DNA of 64,000 nucleotides from Firmicutes bacterium UBA5493 (GCA_002424045.1 DIPH01000025.1:62001-126000); one strand, 5' to 3'. Shown: positions 33,534 through 43,234, counted from the first letter of the stretch. Notes: generated by a model from the sequence alone, not told the origin. Numbers and translations: made by a program.

Positions 33534-35048
33534 CTAATCGTCAACCAGCCACGTTCTCATTAATGATGCCACCTCTTCAGGCTTTTCCTCTGCGAGCTTC
33601 TCGATCTGCTTGCGCATCGTCTGACGCTCGCGTTCTTCTGGAGTGAGCTCCCGCTCGGGCAATTCGTCACCTACGATAATATCCAAACCCGCTGCCAAGG
33701 GCACTTCCTCTGGCACGGGACTTTTCTTGCGAAAAACCAGAAACAATAAAGCCACGAGGAGTAAAATTCCAAGGGCAATCACCCAGTACAAAGGAACCCC
33801 TGCGGAGACTTCCAGTGGAGGAAGATCCCCCACAAAGGGATTTACTTCAAAGGGGACACTGGCCACATAAACGCTATCTCCCCGATCCACTCGTAAACCG
33901 GTTGCTCGAATTACAGACTCTTCTATCGAAGCGAGTTGCGTTGGATTTAAATCCCCATTAACCCAGACGGACACAGCCAAGTTCGTAACCTGTCCTGGCA
34001 GTGTTGTGGTCCATGTTTCGGTTCGGTTAAGTTCATAGTTTGTCGTAGCCTCACTGCGTTCCCACTCGGTGGTACCGCCTCCCTGTTCTAGGAAGACATA
34101 GCCAGGCACATTGGAATCAACACCGGGCACGCCCCCAGCACCCGTGGAGGTTCCGGTATAGGATTCTTGTAAGCTTTGGGTACTGCGCACTAATCCTTCG
34201 CCTCGATTGATAGGTGAAAACGTCTCGTTGTACTGCTCCAAATGGGAAAAGTCTAAAACCGCATTAACCCGAGCTACAACGTTGCCGAAACCATAAATTC
34301 GTTCTAACATGGCAACGACACTGTTTTCCAACTGCTGTTCATAGAGCCATTGCATCTCAAAACGATCTGACACATGGCCGCCAAGATTCATCATGGATGG
34401 CGAGTTTAAGACCGTTCCTCGCGAATCTACAATGGTCACATTTTCAGGAGACAGACCTTCCACGCTGGTGGCTACTAAATTGGCTATGGCTCTCACCTGC
34501 CCTGCCGAGAGCTGTGCACCTGGATTTAGCTGCAAGAGGACAGAGGCCGTTGCGTTTTGGCTTTCCTGGACAAATAAGGACCGTTTAGGAAGAACAATAT
34601 GTATACGGGCATCGGCCACTTCGTTAATTTGCCTTATGGTACGGGTTAACTCTCCCTGCAAGGCCCATTGATACCGCAATTGACGATCAGCCTCTGTTTC
34701 GCCGAGCCTTGTAGTATTGAAGATTTCAAACCCCACAACGCCCCCCGTGGGCAGGCCCGAGGTAGCCAGAGCAATTCTGGCCTCAAAGACTTCCTCTTCG
34801 GGAACCAAGACAGTACTGCCACCCTCTGTGAGTCTATAGGATGTTCCTCGTTCTTGTAGAGCAGACACAACCGCTCCTGCGTCTTCAACTCCTAGGCCTG
34901 AGAAGAGAACCTGGTATTCCGTGCGGGAGAATAACCCCAAAAGGACCAACGATAGAAAAACACCTAGGACAAACACGCCAACGCCAAATTGCATCGGACG
35001 TGACAATTTACCCCAGGTCTCTTTGATTGACTCGAGAATACTATTCAT
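33534..35048 (-). CDS. fliF: Flagellar MS-ring protein FliF
   Basis: 504 residues with two membrane helices (about 20-42 and 420-442), RBM1/RBM2 ring-building domains (45-220; VLPKRSLFVQESQNATASVL), the beta-collar region (270-370, with a long Gly/Thr/Glu-rich loop) and the C-terminal FliG-binding tail (REREKLxxxxEELA-type: MRKQIEKLAEEKPEEVASLM). ATG 35048. Confidence 0.96.
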   Translation of the reverse strand: MNSILESIKETWGKLSRPMQFGVGVFVLGVFLSLVLLGLFSRTEYQVLFSGLGVEDAGAVVSALQERGTSYRLTEGGSTVLVPEEEVFEARIALATSGLPTGGVVGFEIFNTTRLGETEADRQLRYQWALQGELTRTIRQINEVADARIHIVLPKRSLFVQESQNATASVLLQLNPGAQLSAGQVRAIANLVATSVEGLSPENVTIVDSRGTVLNSPSMMNLGGHVSDRFEMQWLYEQQLENSVVAMLERIYGFGNVVARVNAVLDFSHLEQYNETFSPINRGEGLVRSTQSLQESYTGTSTGAGGVPGVDSNVPGYVFLEQGGGTTEWERSEATTNYELNRTETWTTTLPGQVTNLAVSVWVNGDLNPTQLASIEESVIRATGLRVDRGDSVYVASVPFEVNPFVGDLPPLEVSAGVPLYWVIALGILLLVALLFLVFRKKSPVPEEVPLAAGLDIIVGDELPERELTPEERERQTMRKQIEKLAEEKPEEVASLMRTWLVDD

Positions 35049-35063
35049 AATACACCCACCTAG

Positions 35064-35348
35064 CTAAACTTGCATGCGCATTATTTCCTGATACGCTTCT
35101 AGAAGCTTTGTCCGAATTGTCATCGTAAGCTGAAGGGCGAGGTTCGCCTTTTCTGCCATAATCATGGCATCATGAAACTCGATATCACCCGTGAGCAGCC
35201 GGGAAAAGGCCACATCACCTTGATGCTGCAGGGCGTTTACATCGTTTAGCGCTTCCCGCAAGTGACTTTGAAAATCGTTTCCTGCTTGAACTGGTTGTCC
35301 GAGTTTAGCCCTATTTACAGTCGATGGAATGTCAAAATGTACCTTCAC
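35064..35348 (-). CDS. fliE: Flagellar hook-basal body protein FliE
   Basis: 94 residues. Connects the MS ring to the rod. Family pattern FQSHLREALNDVNALQ and GDIEFHDAMIMAEKANLALQ, then TIRTKLLEAYQEIMRMQV at the C-terminus. GTG 35348 with GGAGGA upstream. Confidence 0.95.
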   Translation of the reverse strand: MKVHFDIPSTVNRAKLGQPVQAGNDFQSHLREALNDVNALQHQGDVAFSRLLTGDIEFHDAMIMAEKANLALQLTMTIRTKLLEAYQEIMRMQV

Positions 35349-35377
35349 GAAAATCCTCCTCTTCCGTCGCGAGAGGC

Positions 35378-35815
35378 TTAACGACCAATTTCCAGGGCAC
35401 GTTGGGCCATAGATTTCGCAGAATTCAACGCTGTAATATTGGCTTCGTAAGCCCGCGATGCAGTAATCAAGTCCACCATCTCTTTTACCACGTGAACATT
35501 GGGCATTTCTACATAACCGTCCGCGTTGGCATCAGGATGCTGGGGGTCATAAACCAACCGGGGTGGCGATGGATCGCTCACAACCCCCACTACTTGAACG
35601 CCTTGACCTTGTGAACCACCCTGCATAGGATTTCTGGCACCATGTAGGGATTGATCGAAGATCGGGGCGAAGACAGGTACCTGACGGCGGTAGGGTCCGC
35701 CCTCTGCCGAACGCGTTGTATTGGCATTGGCCAAGTTGTTGGCAATCGTGTCCATCCGCAAACGTTCAGCGGTTAGACCCGAAGCAGAAATCCGAAACGA
35801 CTTAAAGACACTCAT
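35378..35815 (-). CDS. flgC: Flagellar proximal rod protein FlgC
   Basis: 145 residues. N-terminal rod helix (FRISASGLTAERLRMDTIAN followed by NLANANT) and C-terminal helix (MVDLITASRAYEANITALN). The VEMPNVHVVKEM segment is the FlgC hallmark. ATG 35815 with GGGAGGAGG upstream. Confidence 0.96.
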   Translation of the reverse strand: MSVFKSFRISASGLTAERLRMDTIANNLANANTTRSAEGGPYRRQVPVFAPIFDQSLHGARNPMQGGSQGQGVQVVGVVSDPSPPRLVYDPQHPDANADGYVEMPNVHVVKEMVDLITASRAYEANITALNSAKSMAQRALEIGR

Positions 35816-35818
35816 AAC

Positions 35819-36217
35819 CTACCTCCTCCCTTCTCCAATCACCGTACGGAGCTGTGCGAGTTTACGACTGACAGCGTCCGTCAAAGACTCATAGTAGAGC
35901 TGATTTTCCTGAAGCAATACTTGCTCTCGATCAGGATCCACATTGTTTCCGTCGTTACGCATTGTAGTGGAGTTGTCTTGAACAACGGAAAAAGGTTGTA
36001 CGCCCGTCCTCGCAGACCCTTGTAGATGCCTGACATTGGTCCTAGATAAACTCGGGTTTTGCACCCTAGATAATTCTCGGGAAAATGATGTGTCCATCGT
36101 AACATCAGAACGTTTAAACCCTGGCGTATTGTAGTTAGCCATATTGTTACTGAGGACGGTATGGCGTAACGATGCTTTGCTCAAGCCAGTACCCAGTTTG
36201 TCAACGAGCTTAAACAT
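35819..36217 (-). CDS. flgB: Flagellar proximal rod protein FlgB
   Basis: 132 residues from ATG 36217, preceded by AAGGAGGG; an in-frame upstream extension to 36265 lacks a ribosome binding site. LRHTVLSNNMANYNTPGFKR is the rod-protein N-terminal motif. First gene of the roughly 23-kb fla operon. Confidence 0.95.
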   Translation of the reverse strand: MFKLVDKLGTGLSKASLRHTVLSNNMANYNTPGFKRSDVTMDTSFSRELSRVQNPSLSRTNVRHLQGSARTGVQPFSVVQDNSTTMRNDGNNVDPDREQVLLQENQLYYESLTDAVSRKLAQLRTVIGEGRR

Positions 36218-36427
36218 TAAAGCGTCCCTCCTTACCCACTTGGTCTCAATAGAAAAAAATACCATTCGTTAGATTTCTACAAAACCAAAAAAAATCCTGC
36301 TAAATTCGTCGTAGTAGCACAAAAGGGGAGAGTTAAGAATCCTCCTCGCCCCCTAGTATCGTTATATTCGCAATAAGTACTGTCGTTCCTTCAAGTTTTG
36401 TTGTTTTTCCCGAAAAATCTCGAAATG
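36218..36427. promoter_or_regulatory. Gene-free region before the fla operon (expected codY position empty)
   Basis: 210 bases, AT-rich in its left half. It holds a hairpin (36321-36353) and a minus-strand AATATAACG -10-like stretch (TATAAC at about 36363-36368) without a good -35. No codY or other gene is encoded on either strand. The fla operon promoter is presumably here but I cannot fix it. Confidence 0.4.
36321..36353 (-). terminator. Possible terminator after hslVU
   Basis: Minus-strand stem GGGG-GC-GAG / CTC-T-CCCC followed by TTTTG, about 75 bases after the hslU stop. The stem has an internal mismatch and the T tract is short. Confidence 0.4.
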
Positions 36428-37810
36428 TCACAAAATGTAACGAGTGAGGTCCTGATTGTGTGCCAACTCTCCGAGTTTATCCAGTACAAACTGAGCATCT
36501 ACAGTCACCCTTGTTCCCGTAGGTGTTTCAAAACTTACATCCTCTAGTAAACGCTCCAAAATCGTGTGTAACCTTCTGGCTCCTATATTCTCAGTACTTC
36601 GGTTCACGTCTTCAGCGATTTTCGCGATCTCAAAGACACCTTCATTCGTGAACTCTAGTTCTACCCCTTCGGTCCCCAAAAGCGCAGTGTATTGTTTTGT
36701 AAGAGAATTATGAGGTTCCGTCAAGATGCGAGCAAAATCCTTAGCGCGTAGGCTTTCCAGGTTAACCCGAATAGGAAAGCGCCCCTGCAATTCGGGGATA
36801 AGATCTGCAGGTTTCGAAACATGAAAGGCACCAGCGGCAATGAAAAGAATGTAATCCGTCCTGACCGGACCTGCTTTGGTGATTACTGTACTCCCTTCGA
36901 TAATGGGAAGTATATCGCGCTGAACACCTTCGCGAGAAACGTCAGGACCTCCATGCTTCTCCGAACCGGCGATCTTATCGATTTCATCGATAAAGACTAT
37001 CCCAAGTTCTTCCACCAAAGCGACAGTCTCCACCGCGATGGCTTCCATGTCTAGGAGCTTGGTCGCTTCTTCCTGCAGCAGTATACCCCGTGCTTCCCTC
37101 ACGGTAACGGTGCGTTTTTGGGTTTTCTTCGGCAGAAGATCTCCTAGCATTTCGCGGAAATTCGCGCCCAAATCATCTATGCCCGAACCGGACATCAGAT
37201 CCAAAGACGAAGATGGCGGCTTTTCAACCACTACCTCCACCACTCTGTCCTCGAGCTCACCTAAGCGCAGGAGTTCCCTGACTTGTGCACGCTCCTTTTT
37301 CAACTGTTGGTCATCTTCTTTGCCTGGCTTAGGGGCTGTAGGCTGTTGACCTAACCCCCAGAGCAAGTCCATGGGGTTTAGGTGACTTGCGGGAGGCGGC
37401 CCTGGTGCAAGTAACTCCAGTAGGCGTTCTTCCACAAATTGCTCCGCCTTCTGTTCCACGTTTTTTATCTCTTCCGCCTTCACCATCCGCATGGCCACAT
37501 CCACAAGTTCTCGAATGATAGAATCCACATCTCGGCCCACATAACCCACTTCTGTGAACTTCGTCGCTTCGATTTTCACAAAAGGAGAATTAGCTAGGCG
37601 GGCGAGCCTTCTTGCAATCTCGGTTTTTCCCACACCTGTAGGTCCAATCATCAAGATGTTCTTGGGTAAGATCTCATCCCGAATCTCTTGAGGTAGTTGT
37701 TGACGGCGGTAGCGATTACGCATGGCAATAGCTACCGCGCGCTTGGCTTCATCTTGCCCAATAATGTAGCGATCGAGTTCTGCGACTATCTCACTTGGTG
37801 TCAGTACCAT
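36428..37810 (-). CDS. hslU: ATP-dependent protease ATPase subunit HslU
   Basis: 460 residues, AAA+ unfoldase of the HslVU (ClpYQ) protease. Walker A GPTGVGKT (56-63), Walker B VFIDEIDKIA (about 269-278), the I-domain (about 110-235) including the variable linker, and the C-terminal tail (LTRYIL) that inserts into HslV. ATG 37810 after AAGGGGCG, 18 bases after hslV. Confidence 0.97.
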   Translation of the reverse strand: MVLTPSEIVAELDRYIIGQDEAKRAVAIAMRNRYRRQQLPQEIRDEILPKNILMIGPTGVGKTEIARRLARLANSPFVKIEATKFTEVGYVGRDVDSIIRELVDVAMRMVKAEEIKNVEQKAEQFVEERLLELLAPGPPPASHLNPMDLLWGLGQQPTAPKPGKEDDQQLKKERAQVRELLRLGELEDRVVEVVVEKPPSSSLDLMSGSGIDDLGANFREMLGDLLPKKTQKRTVTVREARGILLQEEATKLLDMEAIAVETVALVEELGIVFIDEIDKIAGSEKHGGPDVSREGVQRDILPIIEGSTVITKAGPVRTDYILFIAAGAFHVSKPADLIPELQGRFPIRVNLESLRAKDFARILTEPHNSLTKQYTALLGTEGVELEFTNEGVFEIAKIAEDVNRSTENIGARRLHTILERLLEDVSFETPTGTRVTVDAQFVLDKLGELAHNQDLTRYIL

Positions 37811-37828
37811 ACTATCGCCCCTTAATCT

Positions 37829-38365
37829 CTATGGCAATTCCACAATCGAAATGCGATTATTTGTAAACACACAGATCTCAGAGGTGATGCGGAGTGCCTC
37901 AAGAGCGATCTCCCTAGCGCTCAAATTGGAGTGTTTGAGGAGGGCGAGACCTGCAGCCATAGCATACGAACCCCCTGAACCAATGGCCAGAATTCCCTCA
38001 TCGGGCTCAATAATGTCACCGGAACCAGAAATGACAAGTGTCGTCTCACGATCCGCAACGAGCAACAAGGCTTCGAGTTTCCGCAGATAGCGATCGGAGC
38101 GCCACTCTTGGCCCATTTCTACCGCCGCCCGCACCAACTGGTTGGAATGATCTTTTAGTTTCCTTTCAAACATCTCAAAAAGTGTTATGGCGTCAGCAGC
38201 CGATCCTGCAAAGCCCGCAAGAATCCTGCCATCAGACAGGGTCCGAACCTTCGTGGCACCATGCTTGATCACTGTTTTTTCTCCCAATGTGACTTGTCCG
38301 TCACCTGCTAAGGCCACTTGGCCGGATCTACGTACCGCAACAATCGTAGTAGAACGAATACCCAC
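37829..38365 (-). CDS. hslV: ATP-dependent protease peptidase subunit HslV
   Basis: 178 residues, proteasome-like peptidase. The mature N-terminus would be Thr6 or Thr7 (MGIRS-TTIVAVRR), so it is a threonine-type HslV, unlike the serine-type ClpQ (CodW) of B. subtilis. GDGQVTLGEKTVIKHGATKV and AGSAADAITLFEMFE are hallmarks. GTG 38365 with GGGGAGG upstream. Confidence 0.96.
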   Translation of the reverse strand: MGIRSTTIVAVRRSGQVALAGDGQVTLGEKTVIKHGATKVRTLSDGRILAGFAGSAADAITLFEMFERKLKDHSNQLVRAAVEMGQEWRSDRYLRKLEALLLVADRETTLVISGSGDIIEPDEGILAIGSGGSYAMAAGLALLKHSNLSAREIALEALRITSEICVFTNNRISIVELP

Positions 38366-38381
38366 GGGGACCTCCCCTTTC

Positions 38382-39287
38382 TTATGCTCGCGGATGAGCT
38401 TTGTTATAGACGGATTTTAAGTGACCCATAGTCACCTTTGTGTAAACTTGGGTCGTTGAGAGGCTAGAATGACCTAAAAGTTCCTGAATGGACCGCAAGT
38501 CTGCGCCATTGTCCAGGAGATGTGTGGCAAAGGTGTGCCGGAAAACGTGGGGTGAAATATTCTTATGGATCTGCAGATGCCGGCTGCACTCGTCTAGAAC
38601 ATATTGTACTCCCCTCGAGGTCAATCGATGACCTCGGGCATTGAGAAACAAGGCGTTTTCTTGCTTGCCCCCAAGTAGTTCTAGGCGATAACGTCCTAGG
38701 TACGTGTTTAGACTATCCAGAGCATATTCACCGACGGGCACAATCCTCTCCTTACGACCCTTGCCCATCACCCTAATATACTGGTTTCTAGCATCAATAT
38801 CTTGGACATTTAGTCCCACCAATTCTGCCACGCGAATTCCCGTAGCATAGAGTAGTTCGAACATGGTGCGATTACGCCCCTGGAGAGATTCGGATTTCCC
38901 GGGCATGTTCCCTTGGAGATAGCAGGCGATCTCCTCCATGCTCATCACCTCGGGTATGGCTTTTTTTTGTTTCGGCGTCTTGATGCTGATGGCGAAATCT
39001 TCTTTTACGAGACCCTCCCTAAAAAGAAAGCGGCTAAACCCACGAATGCTTGCAAGTCTCCTAGCCAGAGTGGAACGTGCACATCCCTCTCGGGTTAAAA
39101 AGGCTAGGTACTCTCTGACTAGGTACTTATCTACTGCGCTTAAGCTCTGTGACTTCCCCAACAGATCGAGTTGCTCTAGGGTAAAGGTCAAAAAATCACG
39201 AAGATCACGCTCATAAGCAAGGAGAGTGGCTGGGGAGAGATTCCGCCCTATCCGCAGATAATCAAGATAACGTTTCAGCTCCTCCAT
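38382..39287 (-). CDS. xerC: Tyrosine recombinase XerC (CodV)
   Basis: 301 residues. Resolves chromosome dimers at dif with XerD. N-terminal SAM-like core-binding domain (1-90) and catalytic domain with R152, K176, H247, R250, H273 and Tyr282 (QVYTKVT). Its place between trmFO and hslV equals codV in Bacillus, which supports XerC over an integrase. ATG 39287 with AGGAGGTG. Confidence 0.92.
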   Translation of the reverse strand: MEELKRYLDYLRIGRNLSPATLLAYERDLRDFLTFTLEQLDLLGKSQSLSAVDKYLVREYLAFLTREGCARSTLARRLASIRGFSRFLFREGLVKEDFAISIKTPKQKKAIPEVMSMEEIACYLQGNMPGKSESLQGRNRTMFELLYATGIRVAELVGLNVQDIDARNQYIRVMGKGRKERIVPVGEYALDSLNTYLGRYRLELLGGKQENALFLNARGHRLTSRGVQYVLDECSRHLQIHKNISPHVFRHTFATHLLDNGADLRSIQELLGHSSLSTTQVYTKVTMGHLKSVYNKAHPRA

Positions 39288-39299
39288 GGCTACACCTCC

Positions 39300-40610
39300 T
39301 CACAGCTCAGACCAAAAGGTACCCAGAGTGTTAAGGGCCCTCTGGGCATAGGCAAGTTTACGCTCTTTCTTGCCACGGACTGGAGGATCGAGAGTAGGCA
39401 AAATCCCGAAGTTAGCATTCATAGGCTGAAAGTGCTTTGGATCAGCTGTGGCAATGTAATGGGCTAGGCTTCCGAGCATTGTCTCAAGGGGCAAGACTAG
39501 AGGTTCTTGCCCATGTAGAAAGCGCGCTGCATTGACACCTGCCAAAAGGCCCGAAGCAGCGCTTTCCACATATCCTTCTACACCAGTGAGTTGGCCGGCG
39601 ATAAAGATCCTCTGAACATCTTTACACTGAAAGCTATGGCTTAAAACCTCAGGTGAATTAATGAATGTATTGCGGTGCATGACCCCATAACGGACGAATT
39701 CTGCATCCCTTAAGGCAGGAATGAGCTGAAATACTCTCTTCTGTTCACCCCATTTGAGCCGGGTTTGACAGCCTACCAAGTTCAAAAGGCTGGCTTCGGT
39801 ATTTTCCAGGCGTAACTGTAAGACGGCGTAGGGACGCTTCTCATCTGCACCGGTTAGCCCAACGGGTCTGAAAGGCCCATAGCGGAGTGCATCTCTACCT
39901 CTCTTGGCCATGACCTCCAGAGGCATACAACCTTCGAAGACGCTTAAGTCCTCCTCACCCAAATCACCATCATGGAGGGGGGCTTCTTCTGCTGTAACCA
40001 GAGCGTGCACAAACTCTTCATACTCTTCCTTGCTTAGCGGGCAGTTGAAATAATCGGCCGTTCCCTTGCCATACCTAGCAGCCCAAAAACCCTTTTCATA
40101 ATTGATGCTCTCCCCAAGCACTATGGGCGCAGCTGCATCGAAAAAATACAGATTATCACTCTGGGTTACATTTTGCAGCACGCCGGCGAACGCAGGGCTT
40201 GTGAGGGGACCAGTAGCGATCACTACAACACCACTTGGGATTTCCACACACTCCTCGTTTACAACTTCGACCAAAGGGTGTGCCATGAGACGCTTCGTGA
40301 CTTCGGAAGCGAAAAGGCCTCTATCTACAGCGAGGGCTCCCCCCGCGGGAACCTGTGTCTCTTTGGCCACACGAAGTATCAAAGAATCCATCACTTCAAG
40401 CTCTTTTTTTAAAAGACCACCTGCAGCGCTCTCTAGATTGGAACCAAGGGAATTTGAGCATACAAGTTCTGCAAAGTGCCCGGTTTCATGGGCAGGGGTT
40501 GTGACTTGGGGCCGCATCTCCATGAGGCGCACAGACACACCACGCTCCGCGAGCTGCCAAGCAGCTTCACTGCCGGCTAAGCCCGCGCCGATTACCGATA
40601 CGACGGTCAC
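39300..40610 (-). CDS. trmFO: tRNA (uracil-54-C5)-methyltransferase, folate/FAD-dependent
   Basis: 436 residues. Makes m5U54 in tRNA using methylene-tetrahydrofolate. FAD-binding GAGLAGSEAAWQLAERG (8-24), ETGHFAELVCSNSLGSN, PAGGALAVDRGLFA and the C-terminal AGQLTGVEGYVESAASGLLA are TrmFO hallmarks separating it from GidA/MnmG. GTG start overlaps the topA TGA. Confidence 0.96.
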   Translation of the reverse strand: MTVVSVIGAGLAGSEAAWQLAERGVSVRLMEMRPQVTTPAHETGHFAELVCSNSLGSNLESAAGGLLKKELEVMDSLILRVAKETQVPAGGALAVDRGLFASEVTKRLMAHPLVEVVNEECVEIPSGVVVIATGPLTSPAFAGVLQNVTQSDNLYFFDAAAPIVLGESINYEKGFWAARYGKGTADYFNCPLSKEEYEEFVHALVTAEEAPLHDGDLGEEDLSVFEGCMPLEVMAKRGRDALRYGPFRPVGLTGADEKRPYAVLQLRLENTEASLLNLVGCQTRLKWGEQKRVFQLIPALRDAEFVRYGVMHRNTFINSPEVLSHSFQCKDVQRIFIAGQLTGVEGYVESAASGLLAGVNAARFLHGQEPLVLPLETMLGSLAHYIATADPKHFQPMNANFGILPTLDPPVRGKKERKLAYAQRALNTLGTFWSEL

Positions 40611-42697
40611 TTTTCGTCACCTCCAGGGCACTCCTTATTACTACACATAGGATCCGCCCCTTCCTTGCGAACTGTCAAGTTCTTCCCGCAATGGGGACAT
40701 AGCTCAGAAACAGGACGCTGCCACGAAGTATAGGTGCAATCGGGATAATTGCTGCAGCCGTAGAAGTAACGACCCCGGCGGGAACGCCTTCTCACGAGCT
40801 GCCCACCTTCACGTCCTTCCTCTTTGCACAGAGAACACTCGATTCCGATTTCGTCTAAGATGGCTTTGGTGTTCTTACATTCTGGATAACCCGGGCAAGC
40901 CAGGAACTTGCCATATCTGCCCAGCTTGTAAACCATGTTTCGTCCGCATTTCTCACAAAGTACATCGCTGACTTCATCTTGAATCTCAATACGTTCGAGC
41001 TCATCATGGGCTTTCTTCAGATCCTCCGCAAAGGGCCCATAAAAAGCCCCTATGACATCTTGCCACACCATATGGCCTTCCTCAATACCATCGAGTTCTT
41101 CTTCTAATCCCGCCGTGAACTTAAGATCTAGCAACCTCGGGAAGCTCTCGGCCAATAAGTCCGTAACAATAACACCCAGTTCTGTCGGGCGAAAACGCTT
41201 CTCTTCCCGATACACATAACCCCGGGCAACGATCGTGTCAATAATGGGAGCATAGGTACTCGGCCTGCCAATTCCCTCTTCTTCCAAGGTCTTAACCAGC
41301 ATGGCCTCGGTGAAGCGGGCCGGTGGTTGGGTAAAATGTTGCACTAGATCGAGCCTTTGGAGCAGGACATGCTCATCCACCTTTAGATCAGGCAAGAGAA
41401 GGTCCTTACTATCATCTTTTTGCGAGGAGGAGTCACTGCCCTCCTGATAAATCTTCAAAAATCCAGGGAATTTTAATTGGGAACCAGTGGCTCTGAAGAG
41501 ATAATCCTGTACGCTTAAGTCCACACTCATGGCATCAAAAACAGCCGAGCTCATCTGGCTGGCAACAAAGCGCTCCCAGATCAACTTATATAAGCGCATT
41601 TGATCCCTGGAGAGATATTGCTTAATCTCGGAGGGTGTGCGTATGGCAGATGTGGGCCTAATCGCTTCATGGGCCTCTTGAGCACCCTTCTTCGAGGCGT
41701 ACTGCCGAGGCTTTCCGGGAACGTATGTAGGACCATGGGTTTCTTGGATATAACTGCGAACTTCCTCCACAGCTTCCGAAGAAATGCGGGTAGCATCTGT
41801 CCGCATATATGTGATCAAGCCTAGAGTGCCAAGTTTGCCCATGGGCAAGCCCTCATACAATTGTTGGGCTAAGCGCATGGTTTTCTTAGCGGGGAAACCT
41901 AGTTTACGGGCTGCCTCTTGCTGCATGGTACTGGTTGTAAAAGGCGGAGCCGGGTGGCGACGACGTTCCTTTTTTGTAACGTCAGTAACATTCCAGGTCT
42001 GTCCAGTGACATCCCTTTCAACCTGTTTTGCCGCGTCTTCATTGGGCAACTCAAGCTTTTTTCCAGCCTTGCTATGGAGCTTTGCTTCAAATTCTTCTCC
42101 TCGCCCTGTCTGGAGAGTGGCTGTTACGCTCCAATATTCGTCTTCCACAAAAGCTTCGATCTCACGCTCACGATCTACAATCAGTTTAACCGCCACAGAT
42201 TGCACTCGACCGGCACTCAAGCCTGGTTTTACCTTCGCCCATAGAAGGGGAGAAAGTTCGTAGCCCACAATTCGGTCCACAACGCGGCGCGCCTGTTGGG
42301 CATCTACCAAAGGTTGGGCGATGCTTCGGGGCTTTTTGATAGATTGCCTCACAGCATCCTTGGTGATCTCCCGAAAATCAATCCGGCACTTATCCTCATT
42401 GACTTTGAGGGCGGAGGCTAAATGCCAGGCTATAGCCTCCCCTTCGCGATCAGGGTCCGTTGCCAGCAAAACGCGGTCTGCCTTTTTCGCCGCCTCCCGC
42501 AATTCTTTTAGGACAGGTCCCTTGCCCCTAATGGTGATGTAGTGGGGTTCAAAGTTGTTCTCCACATCAATCCCAAATTTGCTGCGCGGTAAATCCCGCA
42601 CATGTCCAAGGGACGCTTTTACGTTATAGTTCTTACCCAAAAAGCCCTTGATGGTCAGGGCCTTAGCAGGGGATTCAACAATAATTAGCGTAGCCAA
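40607..42697 (-). CDS. topA: DNA topoisomerase I
   Basis: 696 residues. Type IA enzyme relaxing negative supercoils. Toprim (LIIVESPAKA; LLATDPDREGEAIAWHLA), catalytic Tyr in GLITYMRTDATRIS, and three C-terminal C4 zinc ribbons (CEKCGRNM...CPGYPEC; CSLCKEEG...CSNYPDC; CPHCGKNL...CSNKEC). TTG start at 42697, five bases after GGAGGTG...; the open frame to 42727 has no better site and would overlap smg. Confidence 0.96.
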   Translation of the reverse strand: MATLIIVESPAKALTIKGFLGKNYNVKASLGHVRDLPRSKFGIDVENNFEPHYITIRGKGPVLKELREAAKKADRVLLATDPDREGEAIAWHLASALKVNEDKCRIDFREITKDAVRQSIKKPRSIAQPLVDAQQARRVVDRIVGYELSPLLWAKVKPGLSAGRVQSVAVKLIVDREREIEAFVEDEYWSVTATLQTGRGEEFEAKLHSKAGKKLELPNEDAAKQVERDVTGQTWNVTDVTKKERRRHPAPPFTTSTMQQEAARKLGFPAKKTMRLAQQLYEGLPMGKLGTLGLITYMRTDATRISSEAVEEVRSYIQETHGPTYVPGKPRQYASKKGAQEAHEAIRPTSAIRTPSEIKQYLSRDQMRLYKLIWERFVASQMSSAVFDAMSVDLSVQDYLFRATGSQLKFPGFLKIYQEGSDSSSQKDDSKDLLLPDLKVDEHVLLQRLDLVQHFTQPPARFTEAMLVKTLEEEGIGRPSTYAPIIDTIVARGYVYREEKRFRPTELGVIVTDLLAESFPRLLDLKFTAGLEEELDGIEEGHMVWQDVIGAFYGPFAEDLKKAHDELERIEIQDEVSDVLCEKCGRNMVYKLGRYGKFLACPGYPECKNTKAILDEIGIECSLCKEEGREGGQLVRRRSRRGRYFYGCSNYPDCTYTSWQRPVSELCPHCGKNLTVRKEGADPMCSNKECPGGDEK

Positions 42698-42723
42698 ACA
42701 AGCACCTCCGTGGATCTTAACAC

Positions 42724-43152
42724 TCAATGAATAGATTTCGAATCGAGGGGTCCTAAGACGGCCGCCCGATCGGGGTCCTCCACAATGCTCTCCAAGATTC
42801 CTCGGACTTCCTCCACATCGGCATAACCCTGTGCTTGTGCAAAAAGCACAGCCAATGCCTGTTCCATCTCAGAAGGGACAATTGCCTCGGTGTACAGGGC
42901 AGAGAGAAGAAACTCCCTGGCTTCCCTTGATAGGAATGCCTGTTCCCACAGGTTAAAGACTCTTGTTTTTGGCTTGTTGTCCACATCGTCTAATGTTAAA
43001 ATGGATACCTGAAAATCCAAGGCTAAGGATTCCAGAAAACCCATGAAATCCTGGGAGGATAAACCTAGACTCATGAGGATCTCCTCAAATTTATCATCTG
43101 GATTAAGTATTTTCAAAGCCATGACCATACGTTTTATCTTGTTCTCATTCAC
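42724..43152 (-). CDS. smg: Smg-family protein (DUF494)
   Basis: 142 residues, soluble, helical. Homologous in layout to Smg, found next to dprA/topA in proteobacteria and many clostridia; function unknown. Features: LNPDDKFEEILMSLGLSSQDF (first 20 residues quoted) and a C-terminal acidic region. It starts with GTG 43152 behind the promoter at 43186-43214 and leads the smg-topA-trmFO-xerC-hslVU unit. Confidence 0.75.
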   Translation of the reverse strand: MNENKIKRMVMALKILNPDDKFEEILMSLGLSSQDFMGFLESLALDFQVSILTLDDVDNKPKTRVFNLWEQAFLSREAREFLLSALYTEAIVPSEMEQALAVLFAQAQGYADVEEVRGILESIVEDPDRAAVLGPLDSKSIH

Positions 43153-43185
43153 AACAATCTCTCATTTCCTGCCAGAATTACCCCC

Positions 43186-43214
43186 ATTATAGTGGCTTTG
43201 CAGATATTATGCAA
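43186..43214 (-). promoter_or_regulatory. Strong sigma-A promoter of smg-topA operon
   Basis: Minus strand: -35 TTGCAT (43214-43209), 17-base spacer, perfect -10 TATAAT (43191-43186), about 34 bases before the smg start. It divides dprA from the topA unit. Confidence 0.8.
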
Positions 43215-43234
43215 GTAAAGGCCCAAAACCTGCT

